Assembly: GCF_905220565.1 (NCBI RefSeq)
Contig: NC_059408.1
Coordinates: 6,944,508-7,008,507 of the forward strand
Length of the DNA: 64,000 nt
Direction: 5' to 3'
Source of the DNA: Melitaea cinxia
Taxonomy: Eukaryota > Arthropoda > Insecta > Lepidoptera > Nymphalidae
In this document: one piece after another, positions 34,668-45,214 of the stretch
How the letters are laid out: the number at the start of each line of letters is the position of its first letter
Position numbering within the stretch: the first letter of the stretch is position 1
Translations under genes and position numbers: made by a program
Notes under the pieces: generated by a model
Told to the model about the DNA's origin: nothing
What the model saw: only the letters and a program-made list of their open reading frames with translations
The model's database searches: none

Positions 34668-35262
34668 AATAATTGTGTTTGCAGAGAAACGAAAAAAAAC
34701 CGACTTCAATTACATCGACAAGTAATACAACGTAGATCAACGAAAAAATAGTCAAGTAACAAGTAACTACGCGTTATCAAAGATTACTCAAAAAGTAGTT
34801 ATCAGATCTCGATAAAATTTAAATGTGACCACATGATGAACATCAGCTTTTCATTAAATTAAAAATTATCAAAATCGGTACACCGGAGAGTTTCCCTCGA
34901 GAGAGATTTCTCTGGGATTCCATCATCAGATCCTGGTTTCCTTATCATGGTACTAGGGATATCCCCTTTTTAACAAAAAAAGAATTATTCAAATCGATAT
35001 ATCCAGTAGAAAGTTATGCGGTATAATAACAACGTAGGTCGACGAAGAAAGCGTCAAGTAAAAACGCATTATTAGATATAACTCGAAAAGTAGTTGTTAG
35101 ATCTCAAATAAATTTAAATGGGACCAATTGACACACACCACCTTTCGATTTAAAAAAAAAAATAGTCGAAATCGGTCTACCCGGTCAAAAGTTCTGATGT
35201 AACATACATAAAAAAAATACAGTCTAATTGAGAACCTCCTCCTTTTTTGGAAGTCGGTTAAA
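34668..35262 (-). repeat. Family A copy
   Basis: Right end AATTGTGTTTGCAGAGAAAC first, left end CTCCTCCTTTTTTGGAAGTC then GGTTAA last. The order of internal blocks matches 14622-15226 closely, with a short duplication (AAGTAACAAGTAACTAC) and a small deletion before CGGAGAGTTTCCCTCG. Confidence 0.88.
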
Positions 35263-35689
35263 AAACGGCACTGTTTTGTTAATTTCGTTCCAGTGTTTCG
35301 TAGATAAGTAAGCGTGTGATATAGTTTTTTCTTTAAATTTTAAAACATTTCGTATTTACGCATCAAATCTGTACATATCACTTGAGATTTTATGAGCGTA
35401 GCTATACGTTTTTTAATGTTTGTTTTTTGCAAATGTTTGTGTATAAGTATAATAAATTTATATACATTCTAGCTCTCAAAGCGCTATTGGGATATTTTAT
35501 AACTTATTGTCATATTTTTTTTGAAAAATCTTTCGCATTCTTAACTACTTATTATATTACTGTGAAAGAATTGATGGTTGAAATTTGACAAGTCAAATTG
35601 TATATACTATTTTTACGTAAGTCGCCACTTTATTAAGGAAATACCCATAATATAAGCAAAATACCTAACCGTAATTAATTTTAAATTTA

Positions 35690-36025
35690 TTCATCATCAT
35701 CATTACAGCCTTTACAGTCCACTACTGGACATAGGCCTCCACAAGTTTACGCCAAAAATAACGTGAACTCATGTGTTTTGCCCATAGTCACCACGCTGGG
35801 CAGGCGGGTTGGTGACCGCAGGGCTGGCTTTGTCACACCGAAGACGCTGCTGCCCGTCTTCGGCCTGTATATTTCAAAGCCAGCAGTTGGATGGTTATCC
35901 CGCCATCGGTCGGCTTTTCAAGTTCCAAGGTGGTAGCGGAACTATGTTATCCCTTAGTCGCCTCTTACGACACCCACGGGAAGAGAGGGGGTGGCTATAT
36001 TCTTTAGACCGTAGCCACACAGTAC
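35690..36025. repeat. SINE-like dispersed repeat (ATC)n...GGAAGAGAGG
   Basis: Starts after TTTATTCATCATCATCATTA and runs TCCACTACTGGACATAGGCC, CACGCTGGGCAGGCGGGTTG, CCTTAGTCGCCTCTTACGAC, ACCCACGGGAAGAGAGGGGG. The GC-rich body with a CAT trinucleotide run at one end is what a 3'-tailed SINE or short LINE end gives. The 74-codon frame at 35809-36033 is a by-product. Confidence 0.7.
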
Positions 36026-36066
36026 ATAAATAAAAAGTGTTAAATTTATTAATATACATTAATTAA

Positions 36067-36120
36067 TTATTCGTTTATTACCTAGTTGTAAATACACACA
36101 ACTAGGTAATAAACGAATAA
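36067..36120. repeat. Perfect 23-bp inverted repeat (hairpin), 8-nt loop
   Basis: Arm 36067-36089 (TTATTCGTTTATTACCTAGT then TGT) pairs exactly with 36098-36120 around AAATACAC. It begins 41 bp after the SINE-like repeat ending at 36025. Confidence 0.92.
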
Positions 36121-37162
36121 AAGTTTTATTCCATTATTTATATGTAGTTCGCAATTAAAGAAGATCTGAAAAATTACTTATTGACCATGAGATATTAACT
36201 GCCTGTAATGTAAAAAAAAATTCTGTCCTTCAAACCTTACGCCTAATTACTTCGCAGGATATTCAAAAAATGTCAATAGTAAGCGAGCGGTTTTGACCTT
36301 TACTGTAAACGGAATAAAAACCAATTTCCCAAATCGTGGTAGAAGTTATGAAAATGGTCACGTTCGACCTGAATTTTCGATTTTATTAATCATTTCGTGT
36401 ATCAATCAAGACTGGGATAAATTGCTATCTTGGATTAAACAAATGTTAGCCGCTGTCGTGGTGAAGTCTAAATTATGATAGCTTTACTTTAAATTATTAA
36501 TCGAAAAAAACGATTAGACCTATCCAAATACAGACACGAAAACATCGTTGATATATAAGCGAGATTACTTCGATATGCACCTTCAGGGAACGTGTAAAAT
36601 ATTACGATAATGTTCAAGACTTATTTACAAAATATCTTTAATTTTGTGTGCAAAAGCAAAGCAACAATACTTTGTAATAAAGTCGAAGTAATATTATCCA
36701 CTGTCTTATAATCAACGGCCTTCTGCAAAAAGGGTGGAGACACATGGTGATAAATATGTATCTGTCAGATATTTAGAAACATGCACAATATTAACCCAAA
36801 GGACTCGGCTACGACAAATATCTTTGGGGTCTATACAAACATTTGCGGAAATCGATCATCGACCCAAAATTGTTAACAGCCAAATTTCTTGACCGCTGCG
36901 CTAAATTATTTCTTTATAACCTCAATTTTATTTGCCATCCTTTCGATAACTATTATCTTAGGTAATTAAAGATGAATTTCATGCTTCCAGTCCATTTTTT
37001 GTTAATTTTATATAAATTTATTGCGCAACTGAATTTCATGAATATCAGAAATATGTAAAATTAGAAGAAACAAAAACACTTACAGGCAGCATACAAATGC
37101 CGTAGTATTATAACAAATTAAGACAATTTTAGGTTCGAAGAATACAGTATCAAAGTGTGTTA

Positions 37163-37401
37163 TCTATAAGTATAATAATACGTGAAGCAAAAACTTTATA
37201 TTCCTTTTACGAAAATTGCGCGGACGGAGGAGTATAAAACTTCGCACACTTATAAATAGGTACATTAAATCAATAAAAAAATACGTTACACACACTACCA
37301 TGTTTTTGACACACAACATGCATATCCTTTATTTTAGAAGTATAGTCTTTGACAACATTACATTAATTATGGCCGAATTTCGACCACCGGACGACCACTA
37401 G
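37163..37401 (+). mobile_element. Helitron-like 'TACGTGAAGC' element, both ends present
   Basis: Starts A|TCTATAAGTATAATAATACG TGAAGC and ends CCGGACGACCACTAG|T, giving 5'-TC, 3'-CTAG and A/T flanks. It is about 239 bp and non-autonomous. It defines the ends of the family also found at 10555 and 21830. Confidence 0.8.
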
Positions 37402-37971
37402 TATTGTTTAAATATACGGACATGGGTAAAAGGAAAATATTATAAATAATTTACTTCGTATCAAAATATTGTTTCAATAAATATGAAATTCTTCAATTTA
37501 TTATTTGCATACAAAATTAACGTTATGTAATTCTTGTCAGTAAGGGAGGAAATTAGTTCGGAAATCAACCACTTAATTTTGTTACTACATTAAATGAAAA
37601 TGCAGACGAAGAGCGCAGTGTTTTTGTAACTTTATACTTAGTTATGAAATTCTTGCAGTGTGTGTGGGTAACATTTATATGTGAATAGTGAATGAATATA
37701 AGAAGTTTCTAAGTTTTCCCTTAAAAATATTAACTTTTCGTGCTTTCGTTTTGCGCAGTCTTGCAAAATTTTTCATTATATTTGCATCACTATCACACTT
37801 TTAATTTCTTTCGTACAAAAAAATGCAGCTTGAACATTTATGGGTCGATTTTGAAATTAAAACGTGCTAAAACATATATTACTCCCCTAGCACCTTTCGA
37901 AGAAATAAAATTTAAATATGTCGATTGATTTATTTTATATTGTTCATATACCTATTATTTATAACTATATT

Positions 37972-38470
37972 GGAACGAAGTTCCTTACGGCAGCCTTAAG
38001 ATTTGGCTGGGCGACCGAACTGAAAAAAATGTGATACTAAACCGTAAGAAAAATATATAACGGAAGTGACGTAATATCAGTCAAACGAATGTATAATATG
38101 ACGTTTGTAAAACTAAAATAGTAGTACTAGTAAACTTTTTTTTAATTTTTTATGTACGCACGTACGTTTTGAAGGGAAACCAGAGTAATTATTTGTGTAA
38201 TTTTATACTGTCGACAAAAATAAATAAAGACATGTATTTTTATTTCACTTAATAGTTTGAATTATTATTATTATTATTATTTTGTTTTATTTATTTTAGT
38301 TTACTGTAATGTCTAAAATACTAAATTTCCTAAATACTTTTATGTACTTAATTAAAAACCAATCAACAAAATAAAAAAAAATCAAGAACTAGAAAATATA
38401 TGTATATAAAGTTCAACATTTTTTTTTTCAAATTGTGTTGCTTCTATACTATCCGAAGGAACTTCGTTCC
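37972..38470. mobile_element. 0.5-kb element with palindromic inverted ends
   Basis: Left end GGAACGAAGTTCCTTACGGC; right end CCGAAGGAACTTCGTTCC is its reverse complement apart from one extra base (18 bp). Each end is itself a small palindrome (GGAAC-GAA-GTTCC). The interior is AT-rich with an (ATT)n run at 38264-38282 and no coding frame. No target duplication could be fixed, so the superfamily stays open. Confidence 0.72.
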
Positions 38471-38846
38471 TACCTGGTGTCCCATGACACCACATATTTT
38501 TTTTACTTCAATTCTTCATTTTGCTTTCATTTTTTAATTTAACTTCCACTCAAAATACTAATGCATACGATATAGGTGCATTTCTTAGCTAATCCTAGCT
38601 AATAATCTAAGGAAAAATTAAAATACATACATAAAGAAAAAAATACAAGTCATTCGTTCTTCTTCCACAAACGGTAAAAAAAAACTTGACAACACAAGTT
38701 GATAACAGTAAGTAATAGTTATAGGTTCACATCATATTTAACTCGTCGTATTTGTCGTATCATTTTGCATCCCTTTGGGTAACTTCGGTATGTTTTTTTT
38801 TTTCAAGGAATATTTCTTAAAATAGCAAGTTTACAGTTCACAACAA

Positions 38847-39892
38847 CCCGTGTAAAAATTTTTTCGTGTTCCTTACAAGGACCGGACTGGGTATGCCCGA
38901 TCTGAATCGGATAAGGTATGTAACGCAGAAGATTTGTCCGGATCGGGTCCAGATCAGTAAATCTCATCTCATTCTGATCAGCCGGTTCGGTCCGGACCTT
39001 TTAAAAAACACGAATGTATATAATATTGAAACACGAATGTAATATTTTTGAAAAAAATGTTTAATAAAAAAGAGTGAATTGATATTTCCAATGTATTATT
39101 TTTTGTTTTTGCTTTAAATATCAATTATTTTTATTTATTTTTATATCATCAATTAATTGTTACTATTAATTAAATTTTATTTATTAACTTCTATTAATTA
39201 ATTACTAATTAACTTCTTCCTACTACTTACGACTGCTCCATTGTGTAGAAATGGACTCACTGCTAGACTGTCCTGATACCCCTGTATATACTGAGTTCGC
39301 TTAAAAACATCAATAGCGCGATTCAGGTTCATTTCCCTTAATTAAGATGTTTTATTTTTGCCATTTTTTTTTTTTTTTTAATATTTAAACTCGTATTATA
39401 AGAATAGACTGTAAATTTTATTAAACGTATATTTGAGATAACCCCAAATAGGATTTAATATTTGTAAACTAATTTATTTTTATGTAGAATATCCATTAAT
39501 TATAAGAGCTATTTTTCGATTAGTTTTGATTACATATAATATAAAAAATGCATAACAAATAATAAAATAAAAAATATACATAAGTATTCTATACTGCTGC
39601 CTTACCATACTTGATTAAATTTTACATCGGGCTATCCTGATCTGGACTAGACCTAGTCCTGATGCAGTTATGCTTTACCATACTTGATTATATTTTACAC
39701 CGGGCTATCCTTATCTGGACCAGACCTGATCCTGATCCAGTAAGTCTTACCATATAACTAATTATATTTTACATCAGGCTATCCTTGCCTGGACCAGACC
39801 TGATAGAGCTTGCCAGATCTGGCATGCCTCGTTCTATCCTGATCCGGTCCACATACATGATCTGGCTGAGCCTGACTTTTTTTCTAGTCGGG
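38847..39892. mobile_element. CCCGA-ended element with 72-bp repeats, copy 2
   Basis: Left end CCCGTGTAAAAATTTTTTCG (decayed), right end TTTCTAGTCGGG. It shares AAGGTATGTAACGCAGAAGA, the GACTGCTCCA...GTAGAAATGGACTC block and the CAGGCTATCC tandem units (39626, 39699, 39773; spacing 73-74) with copy 1. An extra stretch of roughly 300 bp (about 39281-39597) is absent from copy 1. Confidence 0.72.
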
Positions 39893-40741
39893 AATCACTA
39901 AAACGATAATACAATTACCACAATTATTTACCTTATATACACCATCAACTCGTCTATATACTATGTTGTACTCATATTACTTGACGTAACGCCTTTGAAA
40001 TTACGGCGGAAACTATATTTTAGTAATCAGCAAAATTCCTTTAGTTTTCAAGGTCATTAAAGTATTTTTTTTTTGCCATAAATAATATCGAAATTCAAAT
40101 GATAAAATAAAAATTGTTCTAAATTAAAAAAAAAGTGTAAAAACTTGGTAAGATGCCGGAAAAATATATAAAAATAGCCAAGTACGATTTCAGATTACAG
40201 AAGAAGTCATTGAGAGTGGTAATAGTTAAAACATGTGTTGTGAAAATTTTAAGTGTCTACATATCACGGAAAATAGAATCTGAGTAACAAGTCTTCATTC
40301 ATCATGATGTCGGCATGGATCCGAAAAAATTAGCTATGATAATTATCTGAATAACTTAGTGATGAGTAACTCAGAAGGGAATGATATTAAACTATTTACA
40401 TTTAATTCTTACATTCCCTTTACTTCTAAACAATTGCTCAACTGTGACTGATAATAATTTATTATACGGTAATTCTACAAAAACCTAATGGTCGAAAACA
40501 GACAAAGTGTATTATATTTTTTGTTATTGAATCTAATATTTATAAAATTTCATTAAAGGTGAGAATTAGTATTATTTAAATAAACTTGAAATTTCTGCTT
40601 TAGCTACTTTACTGGGAGCAATTGTAGCTGAAATTTTCATAAACTCTAACTTTCGCTGTCTCTTGGGCTCCAGACAACTATCACACATATCAGATGCTTG
40701 TATGGAAGTCAGTTCTAGACGGTACAAATTTTTGTATCTAG

Positions 40742-40742
<1 letters not shown>

Positions 40743-40786
<44 letters not shown>
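40743..40786. repeat. (TA)22 microsatellite
   Basis: 44 uninterrupted bases of TA, flanked by AGC on the left and GCAATGTAGC on the right. Confidence 0.96.
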
Positions 40787-40787
<1 letters not shown>

Positions 40788-41068
40788 CAATGTAGCTATA
40801 TATATGTATGATTCAGAACTATAGTCGTCAGTCATGAAAATATATTAAACGTAAAAAAATAAGTTAAAAATGCCAAAATATAATACAATTTTATATTTAT
40901 AGTGACTAAGTTAAATTATTTTTACAAGAATTAAAAATTCTTAAATGTGTTTTAACAAACGGAATCTTAATCAGTATTATTAATTTCAGTTGATTATCGA
41001 AAATTCTATTGCCCACTTAACGCGATATTTGTATTGGTTATTAACAAAATTTATTATATTTGTCATAG

Positions 41069-41214
41069 GTTAAAGATATCTGCAACGAGTTGGAGGTTCG
41101 TTTTCTCTGCCACAAAATACTTCAAAACGTATCAATACTACTCGATGCGGACAGGGGTTCACTGTTCCTCGTACAGGGCGAGAGGGCGTCATCACCCCAT
41201 CCACAAAATGGAAG
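41069..41214 (+). CDS. Pde11 exon 4 of window (start of GAF-A domain)
   Basis: 146-nt exon, acceptor TTTGTCATAG, starting at a codon boundary; 48 codons, then AG opening an Arg codon completed by A at 58945; donor GTAGGT. The peptide VKDICNELEVRFLCHKILQN, then VSILLDADRGSLFLVQGER and a variable ASSPHPQNG loop. This is the N-terminal alpha helix and first beta strand of the first GAF domain of PDE5/PDE11-type enzymes (family pattern LVKDI-x-x-x-L-D-V-x-x-L-x-x-KI...ADR-x-SLFLV-x-G). GAF-A binds cGMP and regulates the enzyme in vertebrate relatives; whether it does so here is inference. The frame is open and GC-rich. The equivalent exon boundaries in other insects were not checked. Confidence 0.95.
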
Positions 41215-41411
41215 GTAGGTTTAAAATATAAACCGAATCACTACTATCAAATTTCTATTTTAGAATTAAACAATTTCAATGTAATGATTTTAGCGTATAA
41301 GGGCTAATTTAATTAAATTTTTTACTTTATGTTCATAATTCAAAATAAAAAATTTCTTCATTCAATTAGGCTTCCAAAACATTTTTGATTTATTATTTTA
41401 CAAATGTATTA

Positions 41412-41640
41412 TTATACTAACTGTGCTCGCGACTTCGTCCGCGTGGAATAGTGACTTTATATGTTCAACGTGATTCTTTAAATTAGCATAACTTTTTTAT
41501 TTATGAAATGGTGACATCAAACAAACACTAAATGTTAATCTAACCTTGCCAAAATATATTAGTAAAAACCACATCTAAATCGGATAAGTCGTTTCTGAGA
41601 TTTGCGTGCACAAACGCCCAGACGAACAGACAAAAATTCT
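41412..41640 (-). mobile_element. Helitron-like element, decayed
   Basis: On the minus strand it ends in the family terminus (complement of ACTAACTGTGCTCGCGACTT CGTCCGCGTG), with CTAG changed to TTAG. Inner blocks AATCGGATAAGTCGTTTCTG and CAGACGAACAGACAAAAATT match the reference copy at 31623-31944 only loosely. The right limit is uncertain. Confidence 0.65.
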
Positions 41641-42889
41641 GACAATCGTTGTTTTGTGTCCTATTTGCGTTGATAAAGGACCCAATAATATTTTAACTCT
41701 GCAGGCTGGAAAATCTGCAGTTGAATGGTTTTATAAAACGGTTTTATTTATGTTTGTAAGTAAAATATACCATAGGTTTTACACAATATTTCTATAAATA
41801 CACAGTATGTGTTATGTATACAAAATGTGTATGAAAGTCAAACAGGGGTTTTTATTTGTCGGTCGTTGGAAATTCATCTAAGGTCGTAACAAGGAAGATG
41901 CTCACGACCCTTAATTAATACAATCGAGTAAGTTTGAATATTTTGATGTTTTTTTTAGAAACGTGTGCTTGGTTTTCGTGTTTTGCCTTTAAGTTTGGGG
42001 TATATTTAAAAGATAATGCTTCTAAAGCTAGTTTAAAGATTACATTGTTGTATTTGTTTGACTGTAATAAATAATAATTTTATTATGACCTGTATTTAAA
42101 AGATTAAAGTTAAAAATGCTTTTATAATTTTATCGTAAAAATTGTAGGATATCAAATTTGTATTTAAATTTGACATCCATCAATTTATCAGTGTACACAT
42201 AAGTATTTATATTTTTCGTCGTACGGTGAAAATCGGCTTTTTCCGTATAGCTTTGATTTAAAAAGAATAAAAGTTCAAGTTCCTAAAAAAAATGAATTCC
42301 AAAATGGTGCTACTGTGTCATAGAATCTTGTCTAGGCAATGGAAATTGGATGAATATAAATTAGAGCTAGCCAATAAAAAAGAAAGTCTACTGACGTCCA
42401 ATCGAAATGAGACTTAGCACTTGACTGCAAGCCTTGGTTCGTAATCTGAATTTATTGCGTCCTAGATAGGGTTTCCATTTTATTTAAAAAATACAATTTC
42501 ATTGTTTAATCTCGCTCTAACTTTGACATTTTGTTATCGAGTCGTTGTAAAGATTTTGTGAGTAAAAATTATATTACACGTGTAAAAACGATATTTTCGA
42601 ATTCTCTACGCTTCGCAAAATAATTCATGCATAAATTGAAAACAATCAAATCATGTTCAAAAGTTAAATAATTTATTGTTGGAGTATAAATTAAAACACA
42701 ATCCGCATTCAAGTTCCCAATGAATAAAATTATATGGCAATTTATCATAGCTACAAGCTTACTAAACAAAACCTCAATAAATGGACCCCCGGAGTTAGAA
42801 CGAGTTTACATTCGCACTATAGATGCATTAAAGGTGATTTCATTTCCTCCGAGTCGCCTCACTGTCGGTGAACATTATGAGATTTTCCA

Positions 42890-44937
42890 TAGGGTAAAAG
42901 CCGGATAGTTGCCCCACTTTTCGAAAAAGCTTAATTTTTTAAAAATATGAACTTGCTGAAAATTATTTAGTATGTATCTCAAAACATAGGCCTTTTATCT
43001 TCTATAATAGCCTATTTTTGTGTACATAATTAACAATGGTTTTGAATAAATATTGTTTTATTTCACCTCTCAGAAAAGGGATAGTTGCCTACTATGGCGG
43101 ATAGTAGCCTAGCGTGGAAAATGCTTCGAGGGATACTTGCCTCGTGCGGGGATAGTAGCCTCGGTAAAATTTTTATTTTAGATAGAAACAAATTTATATC
43201 AATTAAATTAGTCTTTATTATTTATTTAACAGTCCTTATAATTTACTGAGATCTTTTATCAAGTATAATGTGAAATAATAACAATATTAAATAGTTTTCA
43301 TTTTTAATGATTTTAATTATAAAAATATTATTCAAACTTAAAGTTATGTACGTTATTATGAAATATTAGCATTTATCTTAAATATATAATAATTTAGTAA
43401 TTAACTTTGGTGTTAAATTTAATTTTTGCCAGCAGCTAAGGTTTCCAACTTTCCACATCTTTGACAATAGTTCTTGAATGTGGTGCATGTTTCATGCAAC
43501 CACATCTGACATGTATCACATAGAACCCAATCTGACTTTGATTCCGTTAAATTGTAATTCTCATAACATTCTACGCAATAATTATCAATTTTTTTTAGCA
43601 GAAACTTTTTTATTCGTATTTACTATTAAATTATCATTTTTGACTTTTAATATCTTTTGAGTGTCTCTTATCGATTTTTTGTCCTTGCTTCTTTTGATTA
43701 GGAGTCCTACGGTGGCTTTTCCTTTAAGCATTTTTGGACTGAATATATTTTCTTTAGCAAATTATTCTCAGTTAAAGTAGTTATTAAGAGTTTGAAAAAA
43801 TTTGCAACTTCTGTTCTGTTGTGACCCTTCGCTCTTTCAATTGATAAGCCCTCAGCTTGTCTCAAAGCTATTTCAGGATTTCTTTCAAGAAAGCTTTTTA
43901 GCCATTGCGGTCCAGCCATTTTATTCTCATTGTTAAAGCTGTGCTTTAATTTCAACTTTTCGGCAAACTGATAAGTTAATTGACGAATCACAATTCTGTC
44001 AGGAGGTAAACCGGCGTCTCCGAGCTTCAATATATGAGCTACCAGTTTTTTTTCATTTTCGAAGCCAAGAACAGGATATTTTCCTAGAAGTGACAAAAAA
44101 TACAATTGCGTCAGCTATGAAGGTGTGTAGATAGAATTTTGTATTTATACTACAGGGCATACACCTTTGAATCGAAAATATACCTTGAGTTAGTAGTTGC
44201 TGGTGACTTGTTTCGTAGCGTCTTCTTAAGGTTCGAGAGGATATTCCGTATGTTCGAGAAATTTCATTGATACCTTTTTTTTTTCTCTCAATTCTTCCAA
44301 GGCAAGTTTTAAGGTATCTTCTGTCCAGTTGATGTTGCGTGGCACCACGCCTGGTTTTCGCTTATATTTACGAGGTATTTTGCTTATCTAGAATAAATAT
44401 ATAAAACAGTTGAGTAGATATTTATTTTAATTACAACAAGTTAGAGTCACAGTAAATTCGAAAAAACAACAAAAAAATGAAATTCGTCTTTACTTGTTAA
44501 AAAATGTTTAGTTTCTCTAGGGGCAACTATCCGCGAAAGTAAGTAGGGCGACTATCCTTTTTGATGCGGATACTTACCCTTTACATTTGCAAAATAAATA
44601 AAAATTATTTTGCAATAAAACATAACAAACAATGTAATTTAAACTCTAATGCATGCGAACAAACAAAAAGTTGACTGAAACCACGATCAGTAATAAAAAT
44701 ATTCAATAAAAATTACTTACCAATATAAGTATAACGCCCGTCAAAGTTTCACCACGGAAGATATTTGCTCACACGGACAAAACACGTGCGCCTATTCCGA
44801 TGGCTTACATCGCACTAAGGCCTGTGGGGGGTCACTACTTATTGTAGTAAAGCGCTAACACAACTTATATTCCTAACATAGTGTATTAAAAACCGGGGCA
44901 TGTATCCGTCCGAGGCAACTATCCGGCTTTTACCCTA
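42890..44937 (-). mobile_element. pogo/Tigger-type DNA transposon, about 2.04 kb
   Basis: Terminal inverted repeats GGGTAAAAGCCGGATAGTTG (then CC) at 42892-42913 and the exact complement at 44914-44935, flanked by TA on both sides (42890-42891 and 44936-44937), the target duplication of Tc1/mariner-pogo elements. Near each end the word GGATA(G/C)T-GCC is repeated: left at about 43080, 43099, 43131 and 43149; right, mostly inverted, at about 44522 and 44547, with one direct copy near 44568. These are plausible transposase-binding sites. The gene runs on the minus strand and is broken (next entry). Confidence 0.92.
43419..44391 (-). pseudogene. Broken pogo-type transposase: psq-HTH, CENP-B-HTH, PHD-like end, no DDE core
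   Basis: Read from 44391 downwards: a basic start (SKIPRKYKRKPGVVPRNI), then a pipsqueak-type HTH (WTEDTLKLALEELRE, then INEISRTYGISSRTLRRRYE) with a frameshift at an A10 run near 44276-44285. A 100-bp intron is likely (44183-44084, GTATAT...TTCTAG), joining LLTQ to GKYPVLGFENE. A CENP-B-type HTH follows (AGPQWLKSFLERNPEIALR, GLSIERAKGHNRTEVANFF). The frame then shifts near 43740 into a Lys-rich C-terminal stretch and, after another shift at A8 (about 43588), a C-x2-C-x15-C-x2-C-x4-H-x2-C-x6-C-x2-C cluster ending ETLAAGKN and stop (43419-43421). The roughly 200-residue DDE catalytic domain expected after the CENP-B HTH is missing. It cannot encode an active transposase. Confidence 0.82.
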
Positions 44938-45019
44938 GACGCTGAACAGATACCTAGTGTTTCGGTTTTACTATGTCTGCTACCTTTTATATAAATCAAA
45001 ATTAATCGCTTAATGTGTT

Positions 45020-45214
45020 GCAAAACACGAAACTCGAGAACAACTGGACCAATCAGGCTATTTTTAAGTAATCTAATACTTAATAGAAAGTTCTTTCGAA
45101 ATCCAATGTCAACAAATTGTACATAAAGTGTAAAATTTCAGAAAACGAAACCATTATTTTAAGTGTCGTCGTTGTCAGTTCGCACGAAAGGACAGCGTCT
45201 GTTAGCTTAGCTAG
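45020..45214 (+). mobile_element. Helitron-like element 'CTCGAGAAC' type, 3' part
   Basis: Contains AACTCGAGAACAACTGGACC and ends GACAGCGTCTGTTAGCTTAG CTAG|T. The CTCGAGAA block recurs at 50176-50247 and near 63763. The 5' end was not located. Confidence 0.55.

Larger units (their letters stand above)
20813..41068 (+). other. Pde11 intron between exons 3 and 4 (20.3 kb)
   Basis: Phase-0 intron, donor GTAAGT, acceptor TTTGTCATAG. It holds repeat D (three copies), Helitron-like elements, two SINE1 copies, family A copies and fragments, LINE remnants, an inverted-repeat element near 25.6-25.9 kb, a 0.5-kb inverted-terminal element, the second 72-bp-repeat element and microsatellites. I see nothing recognisable in 21039-21829, 23736-25559, 26226-26899, 32856-34667 (apart from a possible LINE tail near 33420-33510), 36121-37162, 37402-37971 and 39893-40742. 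Confidence 0.85.

Noticed and set aside
35809..36033. 74-codon plus frame
   Set aside because: Lies within a GC-rich SINE-like repeat; the openness reflects repeat composition.
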